From positions 310,001 through 374,000 of the forward strand of contig JACKCG010000002.1 of the NCBI GenBank assembly GCA_020634135.1: a stretch of 64,000 nt of DNA. The letters are read 5' to 3'. The position numbers and the translations under genes are program-made. Origin of the DNA: Anaerolineaceae bacterium (GTDB lineage Bacteria > Chloroflexota > Anaerolineae > Aggregatilineales > Phototrophicaceae). Positions 7,033 to 15,132 of the stretch are shown piece after piece (positions within the stretch are counted from its first letter, which is position 1; every line of letters starts with the position of its first letter). The notes under the pieces are model-generated. The model was given only the letters and a program-made list of their open reading frames with translations, was not told where the DNA came from and made no database searches.

Positions 7033-8166
7033 ATGTCGCACGTTTTTATCAGCTACAGCAAACAAAACAAGGATTACGCCCGCCAGTTAGTCAGCAAACT
7101 GCGCGATGAAGGCTTTGATGTGTGGATTGATGACCGTGAACTGCGGGCCAGCGTGGATTGGTGGCAGTCTATTGTGCTGGCGCTGCGGGCGTGTGGCGCA
7201 TTTATCGTCATCATGACTCCGGAATCCGATAACTCCGACTGGGTGCAGCGCGAAATTACCCTGGCGTTGAAGTATGACAAACCGATCTTCCCGCTGTGGT
7301 TAAGCGGCAGCCTGGATACCCCCAACTGGGAACTGTTCGTCCGTACCCAGTACACCGATGTGCGTGGCGACAAGATGCCGGAAGAACAATTCTTCGCCAC
7401 TTTGAGTGAAGCGGCGTCGCGGCGTTCGCGCCGGGGCGAGAACGTCACTAAGACGCACAAGGTTGAAAAGGTTGTCCTTGACGATGAAGACGAGGTATTC
7501 CGGCAGGCGATTGCTAACCCGCCTGCGCCCACCTTATCGGATGTCTTCGGCCCGACTGATGAAACAGTCCCGCCCGCCGTACCGCCTCAGGCAAAGCCCG
7601 GATGGTGGCGTTTAGGATTGGCGGCTGGCGCCGTCATTGTGCTCGTTCTGGTGCTGGCTTTTATCCTCAATCCACCCGCCCCCGTCGTGGTGACGACGGA
7701 AACGCCCGATGTCACAGACGCGCCTGTGCCAGATGAAACTGTCACTCCGACGCTGGATTTCAGCTCCGAACCGGCCAGTATTGAATCGCTCAACGCCTGG
7801 CGAGAGGCGAATGGCTATGCGCCACTGACGATCAACGCGACCCTGAATGCCCTGGCAAAACGTCACTTGAGCTATCTCAGTGCGATTCCGTATGATAATT
7901 TGCCATCCACCGATTTGTATGTAGACGGGGCGGGGCGCGACATCCAGGCCGCAGCAGCGGGTGCCGGATACCCGGCGCCGGAGAACATCGAAATGTTTGT
8001 TGAAATCCGGGATGGTGATTTTCAACTGGATGATCTGTTACGCCGATTAGACTTACAGGGCAGCCCAAATCTGCAAGCCCGCGCTCAGGAATATGGCTTA
8101 GAGCAGAAGCGCTCAATAGATACCAGCCGGCTCTATTTTGTATTGATCGTGGGAGTAGGAGAATAG
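7033..8166 (+). CDS. TIR domain - TM - CAP-like domain protein
   Basis: 377 residues with an unusual receptor-like layout. Residues 1-130 are a TIR domain: SHVFISYSKQNKDYARQL, FDVWIDDREL, IVIMTPES and WVQREI, whose Glu74 matches the catalytic Glu of NAD-cleaving TIRs. Then come a low-complexity linker, one membrane helix near 192-214 and a Thr/Pro stalk. The C-terminal 125 residues begin SLNAWREANGYAPLTINATL, the N-terminal pattern of CAP/SCP domains, though most CAP metal residues are missing. The likely topology is TIR inside, CAP outside. ATG 7033 gives the canonical TIR start; an ATG 30 nt upstream lacks a ribosome binding site. The next gene, 3 nt on, is a secreted CAP protein. Confidence 0.85.
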   Translation: MSHVFISYSKQNKDYARQLVSKLRDEGFDVWIDDRELRASVDWWQSIVLALRACGAFIVIMTPESDNSDWVQREITLALKYDKPIFPLWLSGSLDTPNWELFVRTQYTDVRGDKMPEEQFFATLSEAASRRSRRGENVTKTHKVEKVVLDDEDEVFRQAIANPPAPTLSDVFGPTDETVPPAVPPQAKPGWWRLGLAAGAVIVLVLVLAFILNPPAPVVVTTETPDVTDAPVPDETVTPTLDFSSEPASIESLNAWREANGYAPLTINATLNALAKRHLSYLSAIPYDNLPSTDLYVDGAGRDIQAAAAGAGYPAPENIEMFVEIRDGDFQLDDLLRRLDLQGSPNLQARAQEYGLEQKRSIDTSRLYFVLIVGVGE

Positions 8167-8169
8167 CTT

Positions 8170-9252
8170 ATGCGTATTCGAACACTATATATCCTCCTTC
8201 TGTTTCTCTTTCTGTTGCTATTCAGCGGTGTATTGTCGCAAGCGCAATCCGGGGCACTGACCCCGGACGAAACCTCAATTCTGGAAGCGATTAACGAGTT
8301 CCGCCGGACAAAGAATTACGTGCTGGTTGTGCCTAATGCCGAACTTAACCAGATTGCCCGTGAATTCGCTGCCGATCTGAAGTTCCGTTATGATGACAGC
8401 AATCAACCAGTGGGAGATATTTACCTGAACAGCGCAGGTGAAAACATTGACAGCCTGCTGGCGCAAACCACCTATGCGCCCTATGGGAACGACTATGTCG
8501 TGGATTTTATTCCGGCGCGTATTGGCGGGATTGTTCCTGCGGATCTGGTTTCTTATTTGATTGAGGACTCGCGCAAGGAGCAGCGGGAAGTCTACAGCCG
8601 GGCAATGGCGCGGGACTCTAGGGTTACTGCCTTGCCACTAGGGAGTCCGATATATCGTGAAGTCGGTATCGGTCATGTGTATAATCCCGACAACAACCGA
8701 CATTACTATATGTTGCTGTTTGCCGCCCGCCCTGGCGTGCTGCCGGTGGTCATCACGAACCGGAAGGCACTGAACGTGATTGCTGAACAGGTTACTGATC
8801 GAGAGGTGATTATCCGCCCCCACAATGAAAATACGCCCAACCAGGGAAATGGTTGGGAGGTCATTGGGCCAGTCAAGCTTATCCATATCTCGGAAGTTCC
8901 AGGAGAGCAAGCTTGCCCCGACCCGGACATCATTCCATATCCGCCCGGCTGGATAGATTACGACCTTGCCCTGGAATATACCCTGAGCGAAGGCAGTGGC
9001 TTGAAGACCATCTACGTGCAAATGTGCGACTCCGCCAGGCGTACCCTCGTGGTTTCTGCACAGGTGGTCTATGCTGATCCCAGCACGCCATCGCCGCAGG
9101 GCAACCTCGCCACGCCGCTCGGACTGGCGCAGATGACCCAGACCGCTGCTGCCGGGGCGACGCTCTACGCGCCATTACAGCCCACTGTGGAAGCCATTCT
9201 GACGGCGACGGCCAACGCTCCACAGCCAACAGGTACACCAACTGCACCATGA
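8170..9252 (+). CDS. Secreted CAP-domain protein
   Basis: 360 residues. A signal peptide (about residues 1-26, hydrophobic core LYILLLFLFLLLFSGVL, probable cut after SQAQS) is followed by a CAP/SCP-like domain: ILEAINEFRRTKNYVLVVPN, LNQIAREFAADL and a GIGHVYNPDNNRHYYMLLF strand. A second extracytoplasmic half and a Thr/Pro/Ala tail follow. CAP proteins are extracellular and of varied function. It starts 3 nt after the TIR-CAP gene and overlaps the next methyltransferase by 4 nt, so the three are one operon. A role as partner or sensor for the TIR protein is an inference. Confidence 0.75.
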   Translation: MRIRTLYILLLFLFLLLFSGVLSQAQSGALTPDETSILEAINEFRRTKNYVLVVPNAELNQIAREFAADLKFRYDDSNQPVGDIYLNSAGENIDSLLAQTTYAPYGNDYVVDFIPARIGGIVPADLVSYLIEDSRKEQREVYSRAMARDSRVTALPLGSPIYREVGIGHVYNPDNNRHYYMLLFAARPGVLPVVITNRKALNVIAEQVTDREVIIRPHNENTPNQGNGWEVIGPVKLIHISEVPGEQACPDPDIIPYPPGWIDYDLALEYTLSEGSGLKTIYVQMCDSARRTLVVSAQVVYADPSTPSPQGNLATPLGLAQMTQTAAAGATLYAPLQPTVEAILTATANAPQPTGTPTAP

Positions 9253-10151
9253 CGCCAACCACGGATTACGAACAGCAGTTAGCGGGTGAGGCGGAACTAT
9301 GGGGAAGGGATGCCGAACGCCAGTCACAATCCACCCCGCCCGATTGGCGCTATCACCGCAGCCTGCGTCACAACGTCATCTATCATCAGGCTGATATTGA
9401 TGCCTTTCTGGAACATATTCAGCCGGGCATGAACACCCTGGAACTCGGCTGTGCGTCCGGTTGGTTGACACTGGCGATGGCGCAGCGCGGGGCGAATGCG
9501 ACGGGCATGGACATCAGCGACAAGGCGCTGAACGTCGCCCGGCGCTATTACGAGTCGATTCAGGATTCCGTCAGTGGGGCGGTGACATACCAGGCTGCCG
9601 ACCTGAACATGCTGGAACTCCCGCCGGAAACCTATGACGTGGTTGCCGTGAAAGGCACGCTGCACCACCTCGTCCGTATGGATCACGTGATCGCGCAGAT
9701 TCACAAGGCGCTCAAACCGGGCGGCCTGCTGTGGGCGTCGGATTCGCATGGCGAGGAGAGCCTGCCCACCGTGCTGGTCGCCAGCGGGCTGATGTTTGTG
9801 CTGCCCACCCACGTTAGCTATGGCGAGAAATTTCGCGGGCTGCTGCGTTTCGGGTTGAAGTCCCCCTCCCGCATCAAGGCCAGCATTGAGGCCGAGGGAC
9901 TCTCACCGTTCGAGGGGGCAGGGCGGGAGCATGACTGGGTCAGATTGACCGGTGAGCGTTTCACCATTGAGCGACGCATAGACGCCCCGGCTGTCACCGG
10001 CTATATCACGCACCAGGTCAAACTGCCGGACTGGGTGGCGCTGCCGCTGCTGCGCGGGCTGTGTGCAGTTGACCGCCTGCTGGTGCGCCTGCGACTGCTG
10101 CGGAATACCGGCGTAATTCTGTATGCACGCAAGGCGGATTCAGGCAACTAG
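9249..10151 (+). CDS. Class I SAM-dependent methyltransferase
   Basis: 300 residues. Motif I is LELGCASGWLTLAMA (about residue 67), followed by ATGMDISDKALNVARRYYE and the YDVVAVKGTLHHLVRMDHV and LKPGGLLWASDSHGEES segments typical of Methyltransf_25-type enzymes. The C-terminal third has a hydrophobic stretch (LPLLRGLCAVDRLLVRL) that may associate with membrane or lipid. The start codon overlaps the upstream CAP gene stop (ATGA). The substrate is unknown; a lipid or natural-product-like substrate is possible. Confidence 0.8.
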   Translation: MTPTTDYEQQLAGEAELWGRDAERQSQSTPPDWRYHRSLRHNVIYHQADIDAFLEHIQPGMNTLELGCASGWLTLAMAQRGANATGMDISDKALNVARRYYESIQDSVSGAVTYQAADLNMLELPPETYDVVAVKGTLHHLVRMDHVIAQIHKALKPGGLLWASDSHGEESLPTVLVASGLMFVLPTHVSYGEKFRGLLRFGLKSPSRIKASIEAEGLSPFEGAGREHDWVRLTGERFTIERRIDAPAVTGYITHQVKLPDWVALPLLRGLCAVDRLLVRLRLLRNTGVILYARKADSGN

Positions 10152-10174
10152 CTGCCGCCCTTTGGTTCAATCAC

Positions 10175-10810
10175 TTATGTAGCATCGCCGTCAGTTGAGA
10201 GTTTATGCCGATCTGGATCGCCCCCGACCCGGTACGCTATTTTGCGCTGCGCTTCTATAAACGCCTGTAGTTCCTCTGGCGTTCTGGATTGAACTTCAAA
10301 ACGGCTGGTTTCTTCTCGCATGACAGCCAGCGTTGCTTTTACAAAAGCCTGGTAACTCGCCTGGTATTCTTCCTCAGACATCTCCGGATCGGGTGAGAGT
10401 GCATCGGCAACCTCGATATTCTCCAATGAGCGCTCATAAAGCGGACGCAAAGTTGCCCATTGAAACGTGTCGGCTAACGTGCTGAAAAATACGCCGACAG
10501 GTGGCAAAATAACGGATAGAATGACCAATATCGTGATAAGAAGTTGCAGGCTGCCGCAGGTTGCATTCGCTTCTTCCAGGCCTGCACATTGTCCACTGCC
10601 CAGGAATTGAGTCTGAACTAGCAGCCCGGCAGTGATGGAGGCCAGTCCCGTGAGAAAGGCGATTCGTGCCCGTACCCGGCTGACTTCCTCGTCGGCTTTT
10701 TCAAATCGCCTCATACTACTCTGATAGTAATGCCGCTGGTCCTGCAGGGCGTATTTTTCGAATATCCAATAACGCGCCTTTAACTCATCCAGGGTGAATT
10801 CCTCGCTCAT
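10175..10810 (-). CDS. SLATT/DUF4231-like two-TM membrane protein
   Basis: 211 residues. An N-terminal region RYWIFEKYALQDQRHYYQ and a helix rich in Arg/Glu lead into two membrane helices (about 49-65 and 86-111) and a long charged C-terminal helix ending QAFIEAQRKI. This layout, two TM helices between cytoplasmic amphipathic helices, is that of SLATT domains, which act as pore-forming effectors in nucleotide-signalling conflict systems. Its start overlaps the stop of the upstream gene (10807-10810), so both are made together. The family call is moderate because it rests on layout rather than a diagnostic motif. Confidence 0.6.
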   Translation of the reverse strand: MSEEFTLDELKARYWIFEKYALQDQRHYYQSSMRRFEKADEEVSRVRARIAFLTGLASITAGLLVQTQFLGSGQCAGLEEANATCGSLQLLITILVILSVILPPVGVFFSTLADTFQWATLRPLYERSLENIEVADALSPDPEMSEEEYQASYQAFVKATLAVMREETSRFEVQSRTPEELQAFIEAQRKIAYRVGGDPDRHKLSTDGDAT

Positions 10811-11487
10811 TTTGTCTCCTCCTCTACGGTTGGAAACGTGCCACGATTAATTTCGGCGGCGCGTAACGATAATAAGCTGCGGCGCTCGACAGGGCTTAAA
10901 GCGCTATAGGGGTCAATTCGCATCAGATAGCGGAAAAACTCACGGCGCAGGAACTCCGCGCGAGCGCGGTTGCTATACCACGATTGCCCATGATCTTTAC
11001 GCCCTCGTGTTGTAGCGATATAGGTCGTCAGCAGGGCCACCAGGGTTTCTGCAAAGGCAAAATAGGGCATCCACTCTGGATTCCCGGTTAATGCCAGCGC
11101 CTGGAGCGAGCCGATCAATGTAGCAATCATAGCGAGGAACATGAACAGAACCTGCGCCATACGGTTATCGTTCTGCGATCTTTTAGCTGCGAAATCGCGT
11201 TCACGGAACAGGCGCTGCAATTCGTAATCAAGAAAATCGAGGTCTTCCAGAATAGAGTTCTGAATCTGCGGATTATTCAACCCATGCTTTTGGAGTATTT
11301 CAGGAATCCAGTCTCTCAAAATCAGCGAAAAATTATAGTTTGGCGAATCTGGGAAATTGAATAGCGGTAGGAACTGAGCCCAGGCGGGCCACCTGCTGCG
11401 GCGACTTCGCCGTCCCATGCTCGCAAAATCCTGTTTGACCGGCTTTGCTGATTCTGAAGGTTTCTGTTGTGGCGGTTTCTCTGACAT
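10807..11487 (-). CDS. SLATT/DUF4231-like membrane protein
   Basis: 226 residues. After a basic, Ser/Arg-rich N-terminus come FLDYELQRLFRERDFAAKRS, two membrane helices (VLFMFLAMIATLIGSLQALAL and FAFAETLVALLTTYIA), and then SWYSNRARAEFLRREFFRYL. The W-Y..RARAE.LR.E pattern after the second helix is the most recognisable feature of DUF4231/SLATT proteins. AAAGGAGA precedes the ATG. It is the first gene of a two-gene operon with 10175-10810. The pair could form a hetero-oligomeric channel. No nucleotide cyclase (SMODS) or SLOG gene is adjacent. Confidence 0.65.
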   Translation of the reverse strand: MSEKPPQQKPSESAKPVKQDFASMGRRSRRSRWPAWAQFLPLFNFPDSPNYNFSLILRDWIPEILQKHGLNNPQIQNSILEDLDFLDYELQRLFRERDFAAKRSQNDNRMAQVLFMFLAMIATLIGSLQALALTGNPEWMPYFAFAETLVALLTTYIATTRGRKDHGQSWYSNRARAEFLRREFFRYLMRIDPYSALSPVERRSLLSLRAAEINRGTFPTVEEETK

Positions 11488-11744
11488 CTTCTCTCCTTTG
11501 AAGTGCTGAGTACATGGCTGTATGCGGGGCGAAACCTGCTAAAAAGGGAACGAATTTCCAGTACGTTAGCATAGAATATAAAATCGTTCTCACATAATCG
11601 CAACCTGTTTTGCACGGAGTCATGGACGGCCTGAAGGAATCGGAACCGCACTATTGACCGGAAACGAACAGGCCAAGATGCTCAAAGACCTTGTTTTATG
11701 CTACAATCCCCGCGTTCTATCCGCTGCACGACAAGGATTGCCTT

Positions 11745-13211
11745 ATGACCGGTTGGAAACCCGTTATCGGCATGGAGGTTCATGCCGAACTCGAAACCCA
11801 TAGCAAAATGTTCAGCGCCTGCCCGGTGGTGGATAGCGTCACCGCGCCGCCCAATACCGCCGTTGACCCGGTTTCGCTTGGATTGCCCGGCACGCTCCCG
11901 GTGATTAACCTACAGGCCGTCGAATACGCCATGATGGTCGGTCTGGCGCTTAACTGCGAGATCCCGCCTGTTAATCAATTCGCCCGCAAAAGCTATTTTT
12001 ATCCCGACCTGCCGAAAGGCTACCAGATCAGCCAGTATGACCGTCCTCTATGTATCAACGGTTGGCTGGATGTGGAAGTCACGCCGGAGGGGGGCGAACC
12101 GTACACCAAGCGGGTTCGTATCCGCCGTGCCCACCTGGAAGAAGACACGGGCAAGCTGACGCATGTTGCCGGTGGCAGTCTGGTGGACTACAACCGCGCC
12201 GGGGTGCCGCTCCTGGAAATCGTGACCGAGCCGGACATCAACAGCGCCGCCGAAGCCGAGGCTTACGCCCGCACGCTGCGTTCTATCCTGCAATACCTGG
12301 GTGTCAACAGTGGCGATATGTCCAAAGGCGTGCTGCGCGTCGAGCCGAATATCAGCGTCATGCACCCCGATGACGCCGAGTTCCGTACCCGTACCGAAGT
12401 GAAGAACCTCAACAGCCTTCGTGTCCTCTTCCGGGCGACTGAGGCTGAAATCGAGCGCCAGATCGGGCTGTACGAATCCGGCGGGGAAGTTCAACAGGCC
12501 ACGCTCGGTTGGGATGAAAACAAGAACCGCCTCGTGGTGCAGCGGGTCAAGGAGCGTGCCGACGAGTACCGCTACTTCCCTGAACCAGACCTGCCGATTC
12601 TGGAGATCAGTCGTGCGTGGGTAGCCGAGGTAAGCGCCAAACTGCCGGAACTGCCGGAAGCCAAGCGGGCGCGGTTCATGGATGAACTTGGCCTGAACGC
12701 TTACGATGCCCGCGTGCTGGTCATGGAGCAGGCCGTCGCCCACTTTTACGAAGCGGTGCTGGCAGCGGGCGCAAACGGCAAATCCGCCGCCAACTGGATT
12801 ACAGGCAGCCTGTTCAGCCTGATGAATGCGAATGGCTTCAACCGCGAGGACATCGAAAAGAGTAAAATCACTGCGCAGCAGTTCGCAGAACTCGTCAAAC
12901 TGGTGGATGGCGGGGCGCTTAACAAAGGCACGGCGGCCACTGTGCTGAATACGATGTGGGAAACCGGGGCCGACCCGGCGCGGATTGTCGAGGAACAGGG
13001 GTTGGCGCAGGTTTCCGATACCGGCGCGATTGCCGAGGCTGTTGCCCGTGTGCTGGCCGAAAACGAGTCGGTGGTGCAGGACTACCTGGGCGGCAAAGAA
13101 AAACTCTTCGGCGCGCTTATGGGGCAGGTCATGCGGGCGATGGCCGGGAAAGGCGACCCGCAAGTTATCAAGCAGACTCTGACTGACCTGCTGGAAGCGC
13201 GGCGGGGGTAG
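11745..13211 (+). CDS. gatB: Asp-tRNA(Asn)/Glu-tRNA(Gln) amidotransferase subunit B
   Basis: 488 residues, normal length. GatB is the tRNA-binding kinase subunit of GatCAB, which amidates misacylated Glu-tRNA(Gln) or Asp-tRNA(Asn). Diagnostic stretches: VIGMEVHAELETHSKMFS, FYPDLPKGYQISQYD, HLEEDTGKLTH, DYNRAGVPLLEIVTEPD, RVEPNISV and RYFPEPDLP, then the C-terminal GatB/YqeY tail domain. ATG 11745 has AAGGA at 11733-11737; an upstream in-frame ATG overlaps a TACAAT -10-like box (11702-11707). gatA and gatC are not next to it. Confidence 0.97.
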   Translation: MTGWKPVIGMEVHAELETHSKMFSACPVVDSVTAPPNTAVDPVSLGLPGTLPVINLQAVEYAMMVGLALNCEIPPVNQFARKSYFYPDLPKGYQISQYDRPLCINGWLDVEVTPEGGEPYTKRVRIRRAHLEEDTGKLTHVAGGSLVDYNRAGVPLLEIVTEPDINSAAEAEAYARTLRSILQYLGVNSGDMSKGVLRVEPNISVMHPDDAEFRTRTEVKNLNSLRVLFRATEAEIERQIGLYESGGEVQQATLGWDENKNRLVVQRVKERADEYRYFPEPDLPILEISRAWVAEVSAKLPELPEAKRARFMDELGLNAYDARVLVMEQAVAHFYEAVLAAGANGKSAANWITGSLFSLMNANGFNREDIEKSKITAQQFAELVKLVDGGALNKGTAATVLNTMWETGADPARIVEEQGLAQVSDTGAIAEAVARVLAENESVVQDYLGGKEKLFGALMGQVMRAMAGKGDPQVIKQTLTDLLEARRG

Positions 13212-13214
13212 GGC

Positions 13215-13405
13215 AAGCGGGATAGCTTTTTAGCATCTTAGCTGGTTAGCAGCATAGGATCAAATCCTCGTTACTCGCAGCGGAAACCCAGAAGTGTGTC
13301 ACGCTAATCGGTAAGGTTGTTGCCGGGGCATGATAGATACATCGTGCCCCTACCCAAGCATGATTTAACCTGACCCGCTATCCAGCTAACCGGCTTTTTC
13401 CGCTT
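13215..13405. repeat. Nested inverted-repeat element, about 190 bp
   Basis: The gatB-hsp20 gap holds three nested inverted pairs. The outer pair is AAGCGG/CCGCTT (13215-13220, 13400-13405). The middle pair is 13 bp with one mismatch (13238-13250 with 13377-13389). The central hairpin has a 10-bp stem with one T-G pair (13325-13334 with 13341-13350). It could be a miniature transposable element remnant or a structured transcript end. I saw no second copy in the window. Confidence 0.5.
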
Positions 13406-13527
13406 ACGAACCTTTTACGCTCCTCCGATATGACTCCTACAGTGTGCATAAATTTCTCTTACATTTGCTGGCTATCCTATAGCTGTAAATCGTAATTGAG
13501 ATACCTATTGAGCAGAGGAGTATCACC

Positions 13528-13992
13528 ATGAGCACCATTATTCGCTGGAACCCTTTCCGTGAAGCAGTCGCTATGCAGAACGCGATGGATCGTGTTTTCG
13601 ATGACAACTGGCGCAGCCTGCGTCCGGTGTGGCAGAACGCGCAGTCCGGCAGCTTCGCCCTCGCGCTGGATGTGGCGGAAACCGATACCGCCTACAGTGT
13701 GACAGCGGAAATTCCCGGCATTCCGTCGGAGAACATCCATGTCAAGCTGCATGATGGCATCCTGACGATTACGGCGGAACACAATGAGGAACACACTGAA
13801 GAACAGGAAGGCCGTGTCCTGCTCCAGGAACGTCGCTATGGCAAGTTCAGCCGCAGTGTGCGCCTGCCGCAGGTGGTGGATACCGAGAAGGTCGAGGCCG
13901 TTTACAATAACGGTGTGCTGACCCTCACGCTGCCGAAAGCCGCTGAAGCCCAACCTCGTATGATCCCGGTCAGCGTCAAGAACGGCAAGTAA
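13528..13992 (+). CDS. Hsp20/alpha-crystallin small heat-shock protein
   Basis: 154 residues, a usual length. An ATP-independent chaperone holding unfolded proteins. The N-terminal RWNPFREAVAMQNAMDRVF is followed by the alpha-crystallin domain (about 45-140): LALDVAETDTAYSVTAEIPG, LHDGILTITAEHNEE, RYGKFSRSVRLPQVVD and NGVLTLTLPKAAE, where GVLTLTLPK is the family signature. GAGGAG at 13515-13520 supports ATG 13528. No CIRCE element is seen upstream. A strong terminator follows, so it is a single-gene transcript. Confidence 0.95.
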   Translation: MSTIIRWNPFREAVAMQNAMDRVFDDNWRSLRPVWQNAQSGSFALALDVAETDTAYSVTAEIPGIPSENIHVKLHDGILTITAEHNEEHTEEQEGRVLLQERRYGKFSRSVRLPQVVDTEKVEAVYNNGVLTLTLPKAAEAQPRMIPVSVKNGK

Positions 13993-14037
13993 TCTCTGTC
14001 ATTCGGGGAGCCGCTCCCCAACGATAGGAACGATCAG

Positions 14038-14072
14038 GGACACCCGCTTATCCAGGCGGGTGTCCTTTTTTT
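14038..14072 (+). terminator. Strong Rho-independent terminator of hsp20
   Basis: A perfect 10-bp stem (14038-14047 with 14056-14065) has an 8-nt loop and a 7-nt T-run. A second small hairpin, GGGGAG/CTCCCC, lies just upstream (14005-14019). Confidence 0.93.
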
Positions 14073-14221
14073 ACCTTGTTTTCGTCTGTTTTCCAGACTG
14101 ATCCGCGAAATTCGCCCGTCCGTTTTGTGTTGCTGGGATGCCGGCTGCCCGGCGATGACGTATAATAATGTCCTGAAGGCGTTTTAGCCTTGGTTAGCGA
14201 GTCAATTGGGGGTAAGAGACG

Positions 14222-15073
14222 ATGTTTGAGAAAATGTCACGGAGCTGGGAGCTGGTGAAGGCCAGTTTCAGCGTACTGCGTTCGGATAAAGAACTGCTGC
14301 TTTATCCGATTGTCTCGTTTATTGGCGTGATTCTGGTGACGATTAGTTTCGCAATCCCGATGGTATTTGCCGGGATTTTTGATGGTCTCACAAAAGGCGA
14401 CAGTAACATGGGTATCGCCAGCGCGATTGTGGGTTTCCTGTTCTACCTGGTTATGTATACCGTTATCATCTTTTCCAACACGGCGTTAGTTGGCGCGGCC
14501 ATGATCCGGTTGGATGGCGGCGATCCTACGCTGGCGGACGGTTTCCGCATCGCTCGTGAGCGCTTTGGTAAGATTATCGGCTATGCCCTGATTTCGGCCA
14601 CAGTGGGTATGATTCTCCGGGCAATTTCCGAGCGCGGCGTTGTCGGGCAGATTGTGTCATCCATCATTGGGTTTGTCTGGAATGTGGTTACATTCCTCGT
14701 TGTGCCGGTACTGGTGGTGGAAGACATCGGCCCGGTGGACGCGGTCAAACGCAGCGGCGAACTGCTGAAAAAGACGTGGGGCGAGCAGTTGGTGGCTAAC
14801 TTTGGCATGGGCATGGTATTTGGGCTGTTGAGTTTTGTGATTCTGATTCCGGGAATCTTCCTGATTATCGCAGCCGCCGGGGCGAAGTCAGTAGCTTTGC
14901 TGGTGCTGGCGGTGGCCTTGCTGGTGATTTTGCTGATCGGCATTGGATTGGTGAGTTCGGCGCTGACCGGTATTTTCCAGGCGGCGTTGTACCGTTATGC
15001 CACCCAGGGCAGCAGCGGCGGTTTCTTCAATGATGATGTGCTGCAAGGCGCGTTCAAGCCGAAACGCGGGTAA
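14222..15073 (+). CDS. DUF6159-like multi-pass membrane protein
   Basis: 283 residues with five or six membrane helices. The N-terminus MFEKMSRSWELVKASFSVLR and the pattern SDKELLLYPIVSF are typical of the DUF6159 group of integral membrane proteins. Helices lie near residues 28-55, 70-90, 115-135, 145-165, 195-220 and 225-250. RSGELLKKTWGEQL lies between helices. The function of the family is unknown; distant resemblance to glycerophosphodiesterase membrane domains has been noted for such proteins. A run of G precedes ATG 14222, and a perfect TATAAT sits at 14161-14166 without a clear -35. Confidence 0.75.
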   Translation: MFEKMSRSWELVKASFSVLRSDKELLLYPIVSFIGVILVTISFAIPMVFAGIFDGLTKGDSNMGIASAIVGFLFYLVMYTVIIFSNTALVGAAMIRLDGGDPTLADGFRIARERFGKIIGYALISATVGMILRAISERGVVGQIVSSIIGFVWNVVTFLVVPVLVVEDIGPVDAVKRSGELLKKTWGEQLVANFGMGMVFGLLSFVILIPGIFLIIAAAGAKSVALLVLAVALLVILLIGIGLVSSALTGIFQAALYRYATQGSSGGFFNDDVLQGAFKPKRG

Positions 15074-15103
15074 TCTGTACGCTTCTATGCGGGAAAAGCT
15101 GCG

Positions 15104-15132
15104 GGGAATGCCGGTGCGCATTCCCTTTTTTT
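15104..15132 (+). terminator. Rho-independent terminator
   Basis: An 8-bp stem GGGAATGC/GCATTCCC (15104-15111 with 15118-15125) and a 7-nt T-run end the DUF6159-like gene. The converging TIR-NACHT gene stops at 15131, so the T-run contains its stop codon. Confidence 0.88.

Noticed and set aside
12048..13163. 371-codon frame on the - strand
   Set aside because: Fully antisense to gatB; its translation resembles nothing and has no ribosome binding site.
13406..13527. CIRCE operator before the hsp20 gene
   Set aside because: No TTAGCACTC-N9-GAGTGCTAA or close variant is found in the leader.
14161..14166. TATAAT as a full promoter for the DUF6159-like gene
   Set aside because: No -35-like hexamer at 15-19 nt and no extended -10; recorded only as a lone -10 box.
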